Positions 10,780 to 21,202 of a stretch of 64,000 nt of DNA are shown one piece after another; position 1 is the stretch's first letter; every line of letters begins with the position of its first letter. The notes under the pieces were generated by a model. The model did no database searches, was not told the origin of the DNA, and saw only the letters and a list, made by a program, of their open reading frames with translations. The position numbers and the translations under genes were made by a program. Source of the stretch: Evernia prunastri (lineage: Eukaryota > Ascomycota > Lecanoromycetes > Lecanorales > Parmeliaceae); contig NKYR01000048.1 of the NCBI GenBank assembly GCA_003184365.1, forward strand, positions 61,018 to 125,017. Reading direction: 5' to 3'.

Positions 10780-11639
10780 ATGGCATCCTCCATCACTTCA
10801 TACGGTACCCTGAGAGCCCACCACGGTCATATCTACTATGAACAGGAAGGCGACAAGTCCGGCCCATCGGTACTGTTCATCCATGGTCTAGGGGGTACCA
10901 CCAACACCTACCAGCCGCTGGTCTCTTCTCTCCAAGACTTCAACCTTGTCCGCTTCGACTGGGCTGGTCATGGCAGGAGTACGCTACCGCAGAAGACGAG
11001 CATTGATTCTTACGTCCAAGACGCTGAAGGTACGACGAGCATCAAAACCAGCCTGGCATATCTAACGCCGGCAAAATCACAGCCATAATCGAGCACTTCT
11101 CCCTCAAAAATGTCACCGTGGTCGGACACTCACTCGGCTGCCTCGTCGCCCTCACTCTAGCTGCCAAACAGCCCTCTCTCGTCTCCAAGCTTGTCCTTTA
11201 CGGCCCCATCAAAGCGCCCCCTCCAGCAGGAAGAGATGGAGCGAAAGCCCGTGCGGAGAGCGTCCGCAAAGGTGGCATGGCAGCCGTAGCGGACACGGTC
11301 GTTGGCAATGCTTTCGCCCCACGAACGTCGGAAGAGCGCCCGGAGGTTGTGGCGTTTGGGAGAGAATTGCTGAGCAGGCAGAACGCGGAGGGTTATGCGC
11401 TGGCGTGCCTCAGCTTGGCGGAGAGTCGAGATCCCGAGTGGTCGGCCATCAAGGCGGGAACGACCATAGTGAGTGGGAGTGATGACAAGGTCTCTACTCC
11501 TACTCTCTGTAAAGCTATCGCCGAAGAGTTGGGGCATACAAAGGTCGAGGTGGTAACGTTTGGTGGAGTGGGACATTGGCATACGCTGGAGTATGCCAAT
11601 GAAAGCGCGAAGGTGTTGAGGAAAGCTGTCTCGTCGTAG
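10780..11639 (+). CDS. Alpha/beta hydrolase, lactonase/esterase-like
   Basis: Two exons (10780-11029, 11083-11639) give 268 residues, the usual size of a single-domain alpha/beta hydrolase without lid insertions. The oxyanion loop is HGLGGTTNTY (35-44). The nucleophile elbow is GHSLG with Ser100, the acid is in SGSDDKV (217/218), and the His is in GVGHWH (248). The overall pattern resembles 3-oxoadipate enol-lactonases, so hydrolysis of a lactone or ester is the best guess; this is family inference. No signal peptide, so probably cytosolic. It lies in the same direction as the M20-like gene and converges on the dehydrogenase, whose stop is 319 bp away. Confidence 0.85.
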
Positions 11640-11957
11640 ATAGACGTTTTGACTCCAACACCTCCGTACGCTATCCTATTATTGCCCTACAAAAGCAAAA
11701 GCTCTCGTCCGAACTGTTGTTTGCTCGTCATCTTTGCTCTCATCTGCTGTGTCTGTTGCTTATGTTCAAGACGTTGTCCTTGGCATTCGAGACTCCCAAG
11801 ATCTTCCTACCAGCGGTGAGCTTACACTTGAGTCGATAGATCAAGCGCATTGAACAGTGAGGACGCAAGTGATCTATTCGAGCGAAATATTTATCGTGCT
11901 AATTCACATTTAGTAGCACGTCTACGCCTGAACTCCACCCGTGTCACGCAGTCCATC

Positions 11958-13063
11958 TTAGGGGACGGCATCCGTAGGTCTATCCCCGTCCACAACGCCA
12001 CCCAAATCTGCGCCAGCATGCTTCATCTCTCCGTAAGCGTGACCGTTCGTCTTTACCGGCTGCTCGATGGAAAAATCCTCCCCTTTGAAGGGAGGAAGGC
12101 CAGCCGTCACTCGCATTCCGGCCGAACAAGCACTCCAATCCAGACCATTGCCTCCAATAGCTTTTGCGGTCGTCAGGTGGTTCCAGGCTTGGTCGATGAT
12201 GGGCGTGGGCGTGGAGGTCTCGGCTCCCAGGCGTCGAATAAATGCCGCGTCTTTCATGCCGCCGTCGAGCTTGAAGCCGGTTTTGCCAGAGAAGGTACCG
12301 TCGCGGATCTTCTTGCCATAGTTGACCCACGCGGCGGCGGGGAACCATTGCTCTGTTGGTTTCCGTCAATGAGGAAAAATGCGACTCATTCAACGGAAAT
12401 AAACGTACGGATGAAGTCATAGAAAATGCCGGCGTCAAAGCCCGTCTTCTCTGCCAACGTAAAACTTTCACTCAGCAGCTCTATCGTGCCGAGGATGCAA
12501 TTATTGCCGAGAATCTTCATCAGCGCTCCTTTCGACGAGTCATCTCCGCAGTCTAAGATGGCTTTCCCAATCGTCGGGACCAGATACGGCTTCACTGTCT
12601 CTCGGGCCGTAGAATTCCCAGACACAACAACGAGCAGTCCGGCCGACTTTGCAGCTGCGGGCGGGCCGAAGACAGGACATGAGAGAAAAAATGCACCTTT
12701 GCTGGAAGCCTCTGATTGCAATGCGGTCGAAGTCGTAGGGAAAAGCGTCGAATGATCCACAAAGACGACGCCTCTCACATTCGCCGCTTGGAAGAATTGC
12801 CGGTAGACCGAGAAGGCGACTTCGTCATTGGCGAGGCAGGTGTGTATGATGTCGCACTCGTCTGCGACTTGTTCTATGGAGGACAACACCTCACAGTGTG
12901 CTTCCTGCGCCAGATATTCGATCTTGCTTCTCGTTCGGTTCCAAATCTTCACCCGGGGGATGCCGTTCTCTTGTGCGTATGTTGCGAGGTTGGATGCCAT
13001 CTGGGACCCCATGTTCCCCAGGCCCACGAACCCAAAGATTCTGAGCCTCGAATCGGGCGCCAT
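11958..13063 (-). CDS. Beta-hydroxyacid dehydrogenase (6PGDH/HIBADH family, L-threonate dehydrogenase-like)
   Basis: NAD(P)-dependent oxidoreductase of the 3-hydroxyisobutyrate dehydrogenase superfamily. Exons 13063-12409 and 12352-11958 join in phase and give 349 residues, slightly longer than the bacterial average because of a C-terminal tail. The Rossmann motif is GFVGLGNMG (11-19). The substrate loop FFLSCPVFGPPAAA lies at 126-139, and the catalytic Lys is in LMKILGNN (183). The C-terminal half has AIGGNGLDWSA. I chose ATG 13063 because it precedes the Rossmann strand directly. The first in-frame ATG is 51 bases further upstream. Family members that oxidise L-threonate or D-glycerate-type acids (LtnD) work with an OtnK kinase, and such a kinase lies 2.6 kb away. 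It is divergent from the amidohydrolase. Confidence 0.87.
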
Positions 13064-13631
13064 GGTTTGGAGTAATGGGGTAGAGACGAGGGGAGATGGA
13101 GAGATCAAAAGCAAGACGGGCTTGTGAAGGTGTTTGGGTTCAGATGAGGTAGCCTTCCTTCTCTTAATAGAGGGGGCGATCTTTCCAGCGATGCTTTTTA
13201 AAAATCAACAAACGAGGACAATTGCAAACACAGTGAGGAAAAGAATGATAGAACTTACATGACGGGTCTGCACTTCTCAAGCTCGATGTATCGGTACGGC
13301 CCGGTTGTGACGGCATCTCTCCGCCTGATGTTTCCAGATGCTACAACCATTGGTCCCATCACCCATGCGACTAGTAGGGTTTCAACCACACATTTTGGAA
13401 GATCCCGCATCGTTCCTACCCCGCAAAGCTTACATACAGACTCGGATTCTTACCGTCATGTCCTACAACACTCATCCCGATCCGAGGGGCGATATCCGAA
13501 TAATAATATAATGCAACTTACAAAGTACAGTCAATGCGGTAGTGACAACGACCTGGCAAGAGAACTGCTATTCACCGTCGACTTGGTATTCAACTTCACC
13601 TTCGTCAATCCTATACTGTCTCTTTTACAAG
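13064..13631. promoter_or_regulatory. Divergent promoter region, dehydrogenase / amidohydrolase
   Basis: About 570 bp between the two start codons, suited to shared control of the pair. An upstream in-frame ATG (13542) exists for the amidohydrolase, but the extra 30 residues look non-coding. No specific operator could be named. Confidence 0.4.
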
Positions 13632-15245
13632 ATGCCTATCCCAAATGGTTTACCAACTCCAGGCGATCCACTTGGAAAGCCACTACCTGCTGATGTCTCA
13701 ATAAACAACCACCATCCAAACGACCCTGCCAAAATTCTCTTCAGGAACGTGCAAATCCTAGATTCGACAGGTCGAGAACCTTACCTCGGTGATGTCCTGA
13801 TCGAAGGCACAACCATCAAAGAAGTCGGCAAAGTCACCACCAACCCAGACTCCGAGACCACAATCATCGATGGCCAAGGGCGGAAAACCTTAATGTCCGG
13901 CCTCTGCGACTCACACACCCACCTATCATGGAACAACTCCCCAACCCTAGACGGCCTGACAAACCTCCCGATTGAAGAACACGTCCTCCACACCGCCAAC
14001 TCGGCAAAGATGTACCTCGACTGCGGCTACACCATGTGCTTCGGCGCCGCCGCCGCCCAACCCCGTCTGGATGTCGTAACGAAAGCCGCCATAAAAACCG
14101 GAATGATACCCGGCCCGCGCATGCTCGCAAACGGCCAGGAGATCTCAACGACCGGTGGGGCCATCGTCCCATCCGTGACACGCTACGCGGACGGAGTGGA
14201 CGAAATGCGCAAGGCGGTGCGGTATTTCTGCTCCCTGGGCGTAGACAACGTCAAACTCAGCATGACGGGTGACGAAATCCACGACACGATGCGCAGCGAA
14301 GAGACCTACTTCACGCTCGAGGAGACCAAAGCCGCCGTCGACGAAGCCCACATGCGCGGCAAACGCGTCTGCGCGCACGCTCGAAGCAACGACGCTGTCA
14401 AACAATGCGTCAAAGCAGGCGTGGACGTCATATACCACGCGAGTTTCGCCGACGCCGAAGCGATCGACATGCTCGAGGCCGTCAAAGACCGCGTCTACAT
14501 CTCCCCAGCCATCAACTTCCCCTACACGAGCTGCACGGGCGAAGCGACCCCCTACGGCCTCACGCCCGACATGGCCGTGAAGAAGGGCCTCGCCCGCGAA
14601 GTCGAGACGGCGGCCTTGGCGATGCGGGAGGTGCACCGGCGGGGCATCCGGGTCCTGCCCGGCGGCGACTACGGCTTCGCCTGGGCGCCGCACGGGACGT
14701 ACGCGCGGGACCTGGCGCATTTCGTCAACATGTTCGGGCACACGCCCATGGAGAGCATCGTCGCCGCGACGGCGCTGGGCGGGGAGATCATGGGCCACCC
14801 GGACGTGCTGGGCAAGGTGCTCCCGGGGTACTACGCCGACGTCATTCTCGTCGACGGGGACCCGCTGGAGGACATCTCAATCTTCCAGGACACGAGGAAT
14901 ATCCACGCTATCGTGATCAATGGGCATCTGCATAAGAACAGCGACAAGGGCGCCTTCATCCCGAGAGGGTCGGACCATTTACCCGTACGGGTCGTGCCGG
15001 AAGGGGAGTCGGTCTTTCCGGCGAGGGGGACGAAGCAGAAGAATAGGAAGGAGGAGAAGAGGGAGGGGGGTGGTGCTTCTGCTGAGACTATCGTAAATGG
15101 AAAGACGGCGGCGGAGGACGGAATGAATGGGAAGGCGGAGGGAGACGGTTGCGGTGTAGGGTCCTTCAAAGACGGTGTGCCATCGCAGCACGGGCTGAAT
15201 GGAGCGGGAAGCGGAGTCAGCGCTGAGGTCGTCAAGGGCGTGTGA
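13632..15245 (+). CDS. Metal-dependent amidohydrolase (imidazolonepropionase/prolidase-like)
   Basis: Single-exon enzyme of 537 residues. The TIM-barrel amidohydrolase signature is complete: HTH at 95-97 (in SHTHLSW), Lys208 in VKLSMTGDE as the likely carbamylated ligand, His249 in CAHAR, His269 in IYHASFAD and Asp346 in GGDYGF. These would bind two metals and hydrolyse an amide, imide or lactone. The composite beta domain (FRNVQILDSTGREPYLGD at the start, YYADVILVDGDPLEDI near 410-425) is also present. After about residue 450 comes a Lys/Glu- and Gly-rich tail of roughly 80 residues, unusual for the family and probably disordered. There is no signal peptide. Relatives include ochratoxinase-like and Xaa-Pro-type hydrolases; the substrate is unknown. 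Confidence 0.88.
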   Translation: MPIPNGLPTPGDPLGKPLPADVSINNHHPNDPAKILFRNVQILDSTGREPYLGDVLIEGTTIKEVGKVTTNPDSETTIIDGQGRKTLMSGLCDSHTHLSWNNSPTLDGLTNLPIEEHVLHTANSAKMYLDCGYTMCFGAAAAQPRLDVVTKAAIKTGMIPGPRMLANGQEISTTGGAIVPSVTRYADGVDEMRKAVRYFCSLGVDNVKLSMTGDEIHDTMRSEETYFTLEETKAAVDEAHMRGKRVCAHARSNDAVKQCVKAGVDVIYHASFADAEAIDMLEAVKDRVYISPAINFPYTSCTGEATPYGLTPDMAVKKGLAREVETAALAMREVHRRGIRVLPGGDYGFAWAPHGTYARDLAHFVNMFGHTPMESIVAATALGGEIMGHPDVLGKVLPGYYADVILVDGDPLEDISIFQDTRNIHAIVINGHLHKNSDKGAFIPRGSDHLPVRVVPEGESVFPARGTKQKNRKEEKREGGGASAETIVNGKTAAEDGMNGKAEGDGCGVGSFKDGVPSQHGLNGAGSGVSAEVVKGV

Positions 15246-16178
15246 GGGCCTTGAAGTTGGGGCTTAGACAATTGGGTTTCGATTCTGAGCGATGGGTTCA
15301 TCACGAGGGGGCTGTAGAGTAGAGAATGGTGGATATGCTCTTTGTTACAGATGAAGATAGAAATGGACAGAGAAGGATAAGGTAGAAGAAGAGGGGGAAA
15401 GGAAATGAGCCGATGCTGGAGTTGACACGAGGATATATTCTCTACGTATTCACTGATTGTTTCTGAGCGGACACCTTACACACTCTTTCAAACGAGTCAC
15501 CAGTCAGCGAGAGCAGCATACCATTGCCCTGCAAACCACTTCAGCGGGGAGAGAAAGCCAAGGGAGCGATGCCTAGAAAATGATAGAAAACAGCCGTGCA
15601 TTGCTAAAAGAAATTGAATAATAAACAAGTCGACAAGCAGAAGGCATGCTGGAATGAATTTGTGCCAATCGTGCCCCTCCCTACAAGCATTTGCCTCGTT
15701 CCCCGGCAACGAAGGTGACAAGGTCTGCAGTCGAACAAGACGTTTTACAGTCCGAGAGATTGAATCAGTCGTTACTGTTCAGCGAACGAATGAGACTGAT
15801 TTTCTATTGGGACTTCCGGTTGTAGGCAGCTAGAAAACCCAGACGATGAATGCATCGAGCCCATCAATGATCGATTCTTCCATCAACGCGCCCTTTGACA
15901 TTTCACTTTTCAAGTCGCCGACTCGTCCTATCGTCTGGCATGATAGGCGTTCCGTACCGAGGCTGGATATTGAAGAGTACTGTACAAAAGTGTGCAGGGC
16001 AGGGCAGTTCGTCGGACACCTCGCATGTGCGACCCTCGTAGTTATGTGTTGAATAACAGGGCCACAAGGCCTAATAGATAATGCTCTAAAGAGGTAGAAT
16101 ACATGGAGGTGCAGAAACATGAAGTAGGTGTTGTTGCCAAGCCACTAGCAGTAGGGCTGATTGCCACTATTTCCAACA
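15246..16178. other. Gene-free intergenic region
   Basis: About 930 bp without a recognisable coding frame; short frames on the minus strand (15497-15721, 15830-16120) have no family motifs. It probably holds the amidohydrolase 3' UTR and the left flank of the mobile element. Confidence 0.4.
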
Positions 16179-16222
16179 TTATGCAACACACCTAGTTATG
16201 CAATACCCTAACCCTAAATATA
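16179..16222 (+). repeat. Left terminal inverted repeat
   Basis: Starts TTATGCAACACACC and ends in AACCCTAAATATAT. It pairs with 16679-16722. Confidence 0.7.
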
Positions 16223-16678
16223 TTCGCAATCTCATCAAACAATCCGCCCACCATTTGAAACAGGCTATACCTTAGCGATAAAGATACTACATTTGAAACT
16301 CATGACCAATGTGTCATGAATACTATAGTGTTTTAGCATTATAGCGCTTTATTTGAAGAAAATCGGTGTAGAAATGATCAAATGATGACCAAAAACGTGA
16401 AAATGATACAATATGCTCAGACAAAGAAGGTAGAGAAGATAGAAGAAGACAGAGAAGAAATCATCAGACTACAATAGCCATATACACATAAATCTAGCCA
16501 TTCCTAACGTTATTGTTGAATATTTAATGACGAATTTGATGGGGTAGATGTCATGAAATAGGGTGCATCCCCCTATCCAATGCGCTAAAAGAGCGTGTGA
16601 CCCGGCCAAGACAGCGGAAGTCACCCTAATGCAGCCTATATCCGTAACAGTAGAGGCATTTTGATGTTGGGCCGGATA

Positions 16679-16722
16679 TATATTTAGGGTTAGGGTATTG
16701 CATAACTAGATGTGTTGCATAA
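16679..16722 (-). repeat. Right terminal inverted repeat
   Basis: Reads ATATATTTAGGGTTAGGGTA into TTGCATAACTAGATGTGTTG. It is the reverse complement of the left end with one visible mismatch (AGATG against ACACC side). Confidence 0.7.
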
Positions 16723-17340
16723 CTACCGTACCTACGTGACATCGAGTAGCGGATGGCGGGGAAATTTGGCGCTAATCTGGAAAGGAGATAGGTAATTATT
16801 GGTCCGTGCACTCGGAATATTTATTAGGTATCGTGAGTATGTAACTCAATTCAACCGGCGAGATGCCGCTCACTGCTCGTCTGCTCTCACCTCCGCGTAT
16901 CATCCATCGTTAGGGTACCGTATGTGCCAACAGTCTATAGCTTAGGTAGACCCTATCATTGTTCACGCGTTCATATTTCATTTTCGCCTAGGCCGTGCCT
17001 CACGCGTCACAATCCAAGGCCTTCAGATTCCACCATTAAAGCAACCATGGGTTTGTGTCAGGTACTGCTGTCTTCATTATTGCGGAGAAACCCCGTCTCC
17101 ATACCCCAGGAAGCTGGGGTATGACCTGCCGTGGCATTGGTGATACAGGATCTAGATGTTCCTCTAGTCTTCGGCTTTCCTTGTGCGGCTCGCATATGTT
17201 TATATCAAGCCAAGATCTGCTGCAGGTCTTCCTTCGCGTGAACTCCTGATATCTGATTTGTCAATGTCCCTATCTATTCTCCTGCTGCTGCCATAACGAA
17301 TCTTACTCTGATCGCTGCATCTTCCTTGCTCAACCCCATC
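16723..17340. other. Upstream region of the MFS gene
   Basis: About 620 bp with no recognisable gene. It presumably contains the promoter and 5' leader of the transporter. A short palindromic CCCCAG/CTGGGG element lies near 17102-17120. Confidence 0.35.
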
Positions 17341-19251
17341 ATGCTTGGCGAGAAATCAGAACAGGTCACGCATGATGAGATCGTCTTCTCTCACTCCGGC
17401 AAAATCGGCGAAGAGAGGCTCGATTCACACATTCGCGATGACCACAACGACCCACATCGAGCGGCTTTGGAGGACATAGACCCAAATCAAAAAAGTTACC
17501 AAGTCGACATGGGCAGCCGTCTTCTTCCTCGGTTTCACCATTCTAATGGTCTTTCCTATTCTCGTACCCATTGCCATTGAGCTTCAAGGCAATACTCACA
17601 ATGTCAATTGGATGGCATCTGGATGGTCTCTCGCAGGAAGCATCGCTTTCGCAATAGCAGGACAGACGAGTGATTACTTTGGACGTCGATACATTCTTTT
17701 GTTTGGCCAGGGACTTTTGGTTTTGGGCCACATCATTGGATGCACAGCCAACAGCGTTAACCAGGGCATCGCAGCCATGGTCATCCTAGGCTTCGGGACT
17801 GGAACAACTTTCGTAATGTAAGCATGGTTTCTTGCTCTTCGCTGTTGTGCAAAATGCTGCAATAAAGCCGATGGGCGAAGGAATCTTCCTTGATTTCGCT
17901 CCGGTTGTATGATGCTCTTGCATGGAAGGAATTCTGACTTGTCAAACCCCATAGGTACCCAGGCATCTCCGAGCTGCTGCCCAACAAGTATCGCTCAATT
18001 GGTCTTGCCTGGACTGAGCTCAACCTCCTACCCTTTAGCACTTTCGGTCCGCTTTTCGCCAGATTTCTTCTGACTAACGTCAGCTGGCGCTGGGTCTTCT
18101 ACCTCGGGATCATAACCGGAGTTATCTCGTTCGTTGGAACAGCAGTTTTCTACATCCCTCCAGCGAAGCCCTTGGCCGATCGGACGCGAATGGAAGTCTT
18201 GAAAGAACTTGATTACATCGGTATCTTCTTCTATACCGCAGGTTTGACGTTATTTCTGTTCGGTCTTGGCTGGGGCGGAGTCAGCTATCCGTGGAGATCT
18301 GCTGCGGTATTAGTCCCTTTGATCCTCGGTGCCCTGCTATTCATCTGTGCCTTCGTATATGACTTTAGCGGTCATGCGAAACGGCCTCTCTTTCCCAAGC
18401 GCCTGCTGGGGAACGTGCGAGAGTACACTATTCTATTGGTCCTCATCTTCGTGACCGGATTCGTGTATTTCTCCCTGACGGATTTGATCCCGGAGCAAAT
18501 CGGTTACATGTTCACAAGCAAATCCCTGACAGCAGGACTCTACAACATCCCCGGAGGCTTCGGTGGCGCCGGGGGCGGTGTGATCCTCGGTGCTTTGATC
18601 GCTCGGCTCAAACATGTCCACTGGCAGCTCTTCGCGGGAATTGCTTGCCAGACACTCTTCACGGCCCTTTTCGCCCTCATCACACCGGATACCATCCCGA
18701 TGGCTCTAGTCTTCAAATGCCTAGCCAACCTCCCGTTCGCATGGATCACCCTGGCCTGCTACGTGACGGCGAGTCTGCACGTACCCCAACGCGATCTAGG
18801 CCTGGCCTTGGGCCTCATTGGCACCTTCCGCTTCCTAGGCGGAGCGATCGGCACAACGGTCTTCACCACAATCCTAAACAACAAGTCCGCCGTCTCCATC
18901 CCCCGACGCGTCAGCGCAGCCCTCGCACCGCTCAACTACCCACCCTCCCAATACGGCGCCCTCGTCACCGCCATCGGCGCCGGCACGACCGACGCTCTGA
19001 CCAACACGCCCCCGAACGTCATCGCGGCCGCCTCGCGCGCCATCCAATGGGGCTACAGCGACGCGTTCCGAATCACCTGGCTCGCTTCCATCCCCGTTGG
19101 CGTCATCGTGTGCGTCTTGGCCGTCTTCGTGCGGGACCCGTCGCCGTACTTCACGCGGCATACGTCGGTCACGCTGGAGAAGGAGCGGCTGGGCGGACGG
19201 ACGACGGAGGCTAATGTGGGGAAGGGGGACTTGGAAGGGAGTAGTCTTTGA
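17341..19251 (+). CDS. MFS transporter, TRI12-like efflux pump family (apparent frameshift in exon 1)
   Basis: Plasma-membrane exporter of the 14-helix TRI12/siderophore-type MFS group. Exons 17341-17817 and 17955-19251 total 1774 nt, one base more than a whole number of codons. The acidic N-terminal tail (ALEDIDPNQK) and the first helix (STWAAVFFLGF) are in different frames. The change falls at a run of six A (17491-17496 region). With one A fewer the protein would have about 590 residues, normal for the family. Other features are SDYFGRRYILL (loop 2-3), GISELLPNKYRSIGLAW, and about a dozen hydrophobic segments, followed by a charged C-terminal tail. Either the assembly has a homopolymer error or the gene is a recent pseudogene. 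It may export a product or substrate linked to the enzyme group on its left. Confidence 0.85.
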
Positions 19252-19567
19252 AAATGGAACTAAAAAGGCTTTAGCGATGCTCACCAGAGGCGTTGTGGTC
19301 GTGTTCGCAATGTCTGCGGCGTTCCGAGTACTTCCGACCTTATGTACATATCATTCGGAACAAATCCAACGCGTAGGACGCGCAGCGGGGGATCAGCGGG
19401 AGCGACGGTATCTCATTTTATCCTATCTCATCGAACTATGCTAAATATGTCCTCCTCGCTCCTCCCCTCTCTCCTTCAACGTCCACCACCTCCCACCCCC
19501 CAAAGCACGTGACCAGCATCGCTCATAGCCAGCCAGCCATAAGTCACGCAGGCACGGAGCCCGCAAC
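19252..19567. other. Convergent 3' intergenic region
   Basis: About 315 bp between the MFS stop and the carbonic anhydrase stop; no gene seen. It contains a pyrimidine-rich stretch near 19450-19500. Confidence 0.35.
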
Positions 19568-20553
19568 CTACTCGCTCAACGCACTGACCGCGCCCGTCTT
19601 GACATCGTAGACGAACCCGCGCGCGCGGTCCGCCAGTTCCCTCCGCATGAGCGCACAGCCCTTGATGACGGCAAGGTCGTCCCGGACGCTCTGTTCGAGA
19701 CTGGAGATGGGAAGTGGGTTAGTGAGATGGGATGATGGCTCGCCGGGGTTTTCATCGACCGCAGGGATCAAAGGGGACGGAGGGGAAGGAAGAGGGATGC
19801 TTACTCGGTGATAGTCCCGAACGTCATGCCCTCGATGCGCTTGTCGTTGTCGTTCGATGGATGGCGGGTCCGAAGCGTGGCGCGGACTTGCTCGTCAGTG
19901 AAGGCGAGGGCACCGCAGTCTAGGTGTGGTTGTGGGTTCATTGGTCAGTGTTGTCTCTTGGTGAGTGCTGCCGTGTGTGTAATTTGCGGAGGGGAAAGAG
20001 TTGTATGGATGTACACATGCATGGGTGTATATATCCACAGGTGTGTATCGAGGCGAGGGCTCACCTGTGTGATGGATCACCATGATATCCGTGAAGCCGA
20101 TAAAGTGATCCAGAGCGAGTATGTCGTTCAACACGGGCGCCGCATGACCGCACAAGTTGCGCATAATGACCGCCTCTGGTAGCACGCACGCAGTCAGCGG
20201 ATGGCTATCCCGCCTCTTGCAACGCACGCCGTGTTTTGCAATGTGGCTTACCGACTGGTCGCAGGCCTAGGAACTGTTCGGGGATGCAGCGCGGGTCCGC
20301 GCACGTGACTGGAAGGGTGGTTAGCGGGTAGGCAGGGGAGGATGCGGGTGGTGGGAGGCACGGACGGATGACGATGCGGGGCGGTGTCAGTCCGGCAGAT
20401 GAGAGCTCGGTGATGTGGGGCAGAGGCAAGGCGTTGGCGGCGTATTGCCTTTGTGGTGTTGTCAGCTTGTTTCTGATGGGTGAAGAGATGGATGATGGGG
20501 AAGGGGTACTTGTTGCGCTCGAGCAATTCTTCGACGGTGGGATCGGTAGACAT
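19568..20553 (-). CDS. Beta-class carbonic anhydrase, multi-exon
   Basis: Interconverts CO2 and bicarbonate. At least six short exons on the minus strand are readable. They start with MSTDPTVEELLERNK (from 20553), then QYAANALPLPHITEL, then VTCADPRCIPEQFLGLRPV, then EAVIMRNLCGHAA through IMVIHH, then DCGALAFTDEQVRATL, then LEQSVRDDLAVIKG to the stop at 19568. The zinc ligands are seen as Cys and Asp-Arg in CADPR and His/Cys in HTDC, the beta-class pattern. The expected length of about 200 residues fits the plant/fungal type. I fixed the first splice (AACAA/GTACCC to AAAG/GCAATA); the others are placed approximately. There is no evident targeting peptide. It is convergent with the MFS gene. 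Confidence 0.82.
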
Positions 20554-21202
20554 GGTTTTTTTTGAGTCCAGAAATATGCAAATGTCTCTAATTGCTTGGG
20601 ATTTTACGAGACGAAGAGAGAAGGTAAAGCTGATGGAGAGAATGAAACAACAGAAGATCAGAGCAGCGAACTTGGAGGCCTTATATACATGATACAGAAC
20701 ACAAGCTGATGCTTCATGTTGGCTTAGAAGTCATAATTACAAAGCAACTGCTCAGCTCCATGTATGATCATGCTCGATGAGGTTTGGTCTGCTGCATGTT
20801 GCTTTAATTCCCATAGCTCTGGCTGTAACCTTCCGTGCTAAGATCCATAATCTTGAACAAAACTTCTCAAGAGCGCAGACAATTTTGTGCACTAGTCCTA
20901 GATGGGATGTCAGTACCCTGGTCGTCGATCATTTTAGCGCCAATCCTTGGTCCTTCCACTAGATATTCCCACATCAACAACAAATTTACTTCAAGCCAGC
21001 ATGTATCCGTTTGAGAAACTAGATAATTGGCGGTGGCATCGCTTATCAATGGCGAGTAAAGTACGTCCTGAGCATGTGTGATTGAAGTGTCGCCGTCGTT
21101 TCTTGGAGTTCCAAAAGGGGTGGCAGTCCTTCACCGCGATTCCTCTCTTGACCTCTGCAAGTCAGATCTATTCCATACTGTATATAAACTTCCTGGTCAT
21201 TA
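20554..21202. promoter_or_regulatory. Divergent region, carbonic anhydrase / PF11951-type regulator
   Basis: About 650 bp containing both promoters. TATATAAA at 21180-21187 lies about 20 bp before ATG 21203 and may serve as a TATA box for the regulator. TTATATACATG lies near 20682 on the carbonic anhydrase side. No gene was seen. Confidence 0.4.

Larger units (their letters stand above)
16179..16722. mobile_element. MITE-like element with long TIRs containing telomere-like repeats
   Basis: A 544-bp unit is bounded by imperfect inverted repeats of about 44 bp. The left end reads TTATGCAACACACCTAGTTA and continues into CCCTAACCCTAAATATAT. The right end is its reverse complement apart from about one mismatch. 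The interior is AT-rich and has no transposase frame, so the element is non-autonomous. The TIRs hold two tandem CCCTAA units, which resemble the fungal telomere repeat. I could not recognise a clean target-site duplication at the edges (CAACA before, CTACC after). Confidence 0.7.

Noticed and set aside
14145..14935. Long frames on both strands inside the amidohydrolase
   Set aside because: Caused by GC-rich codon use; the plus frame with metal ligands is the real gene.
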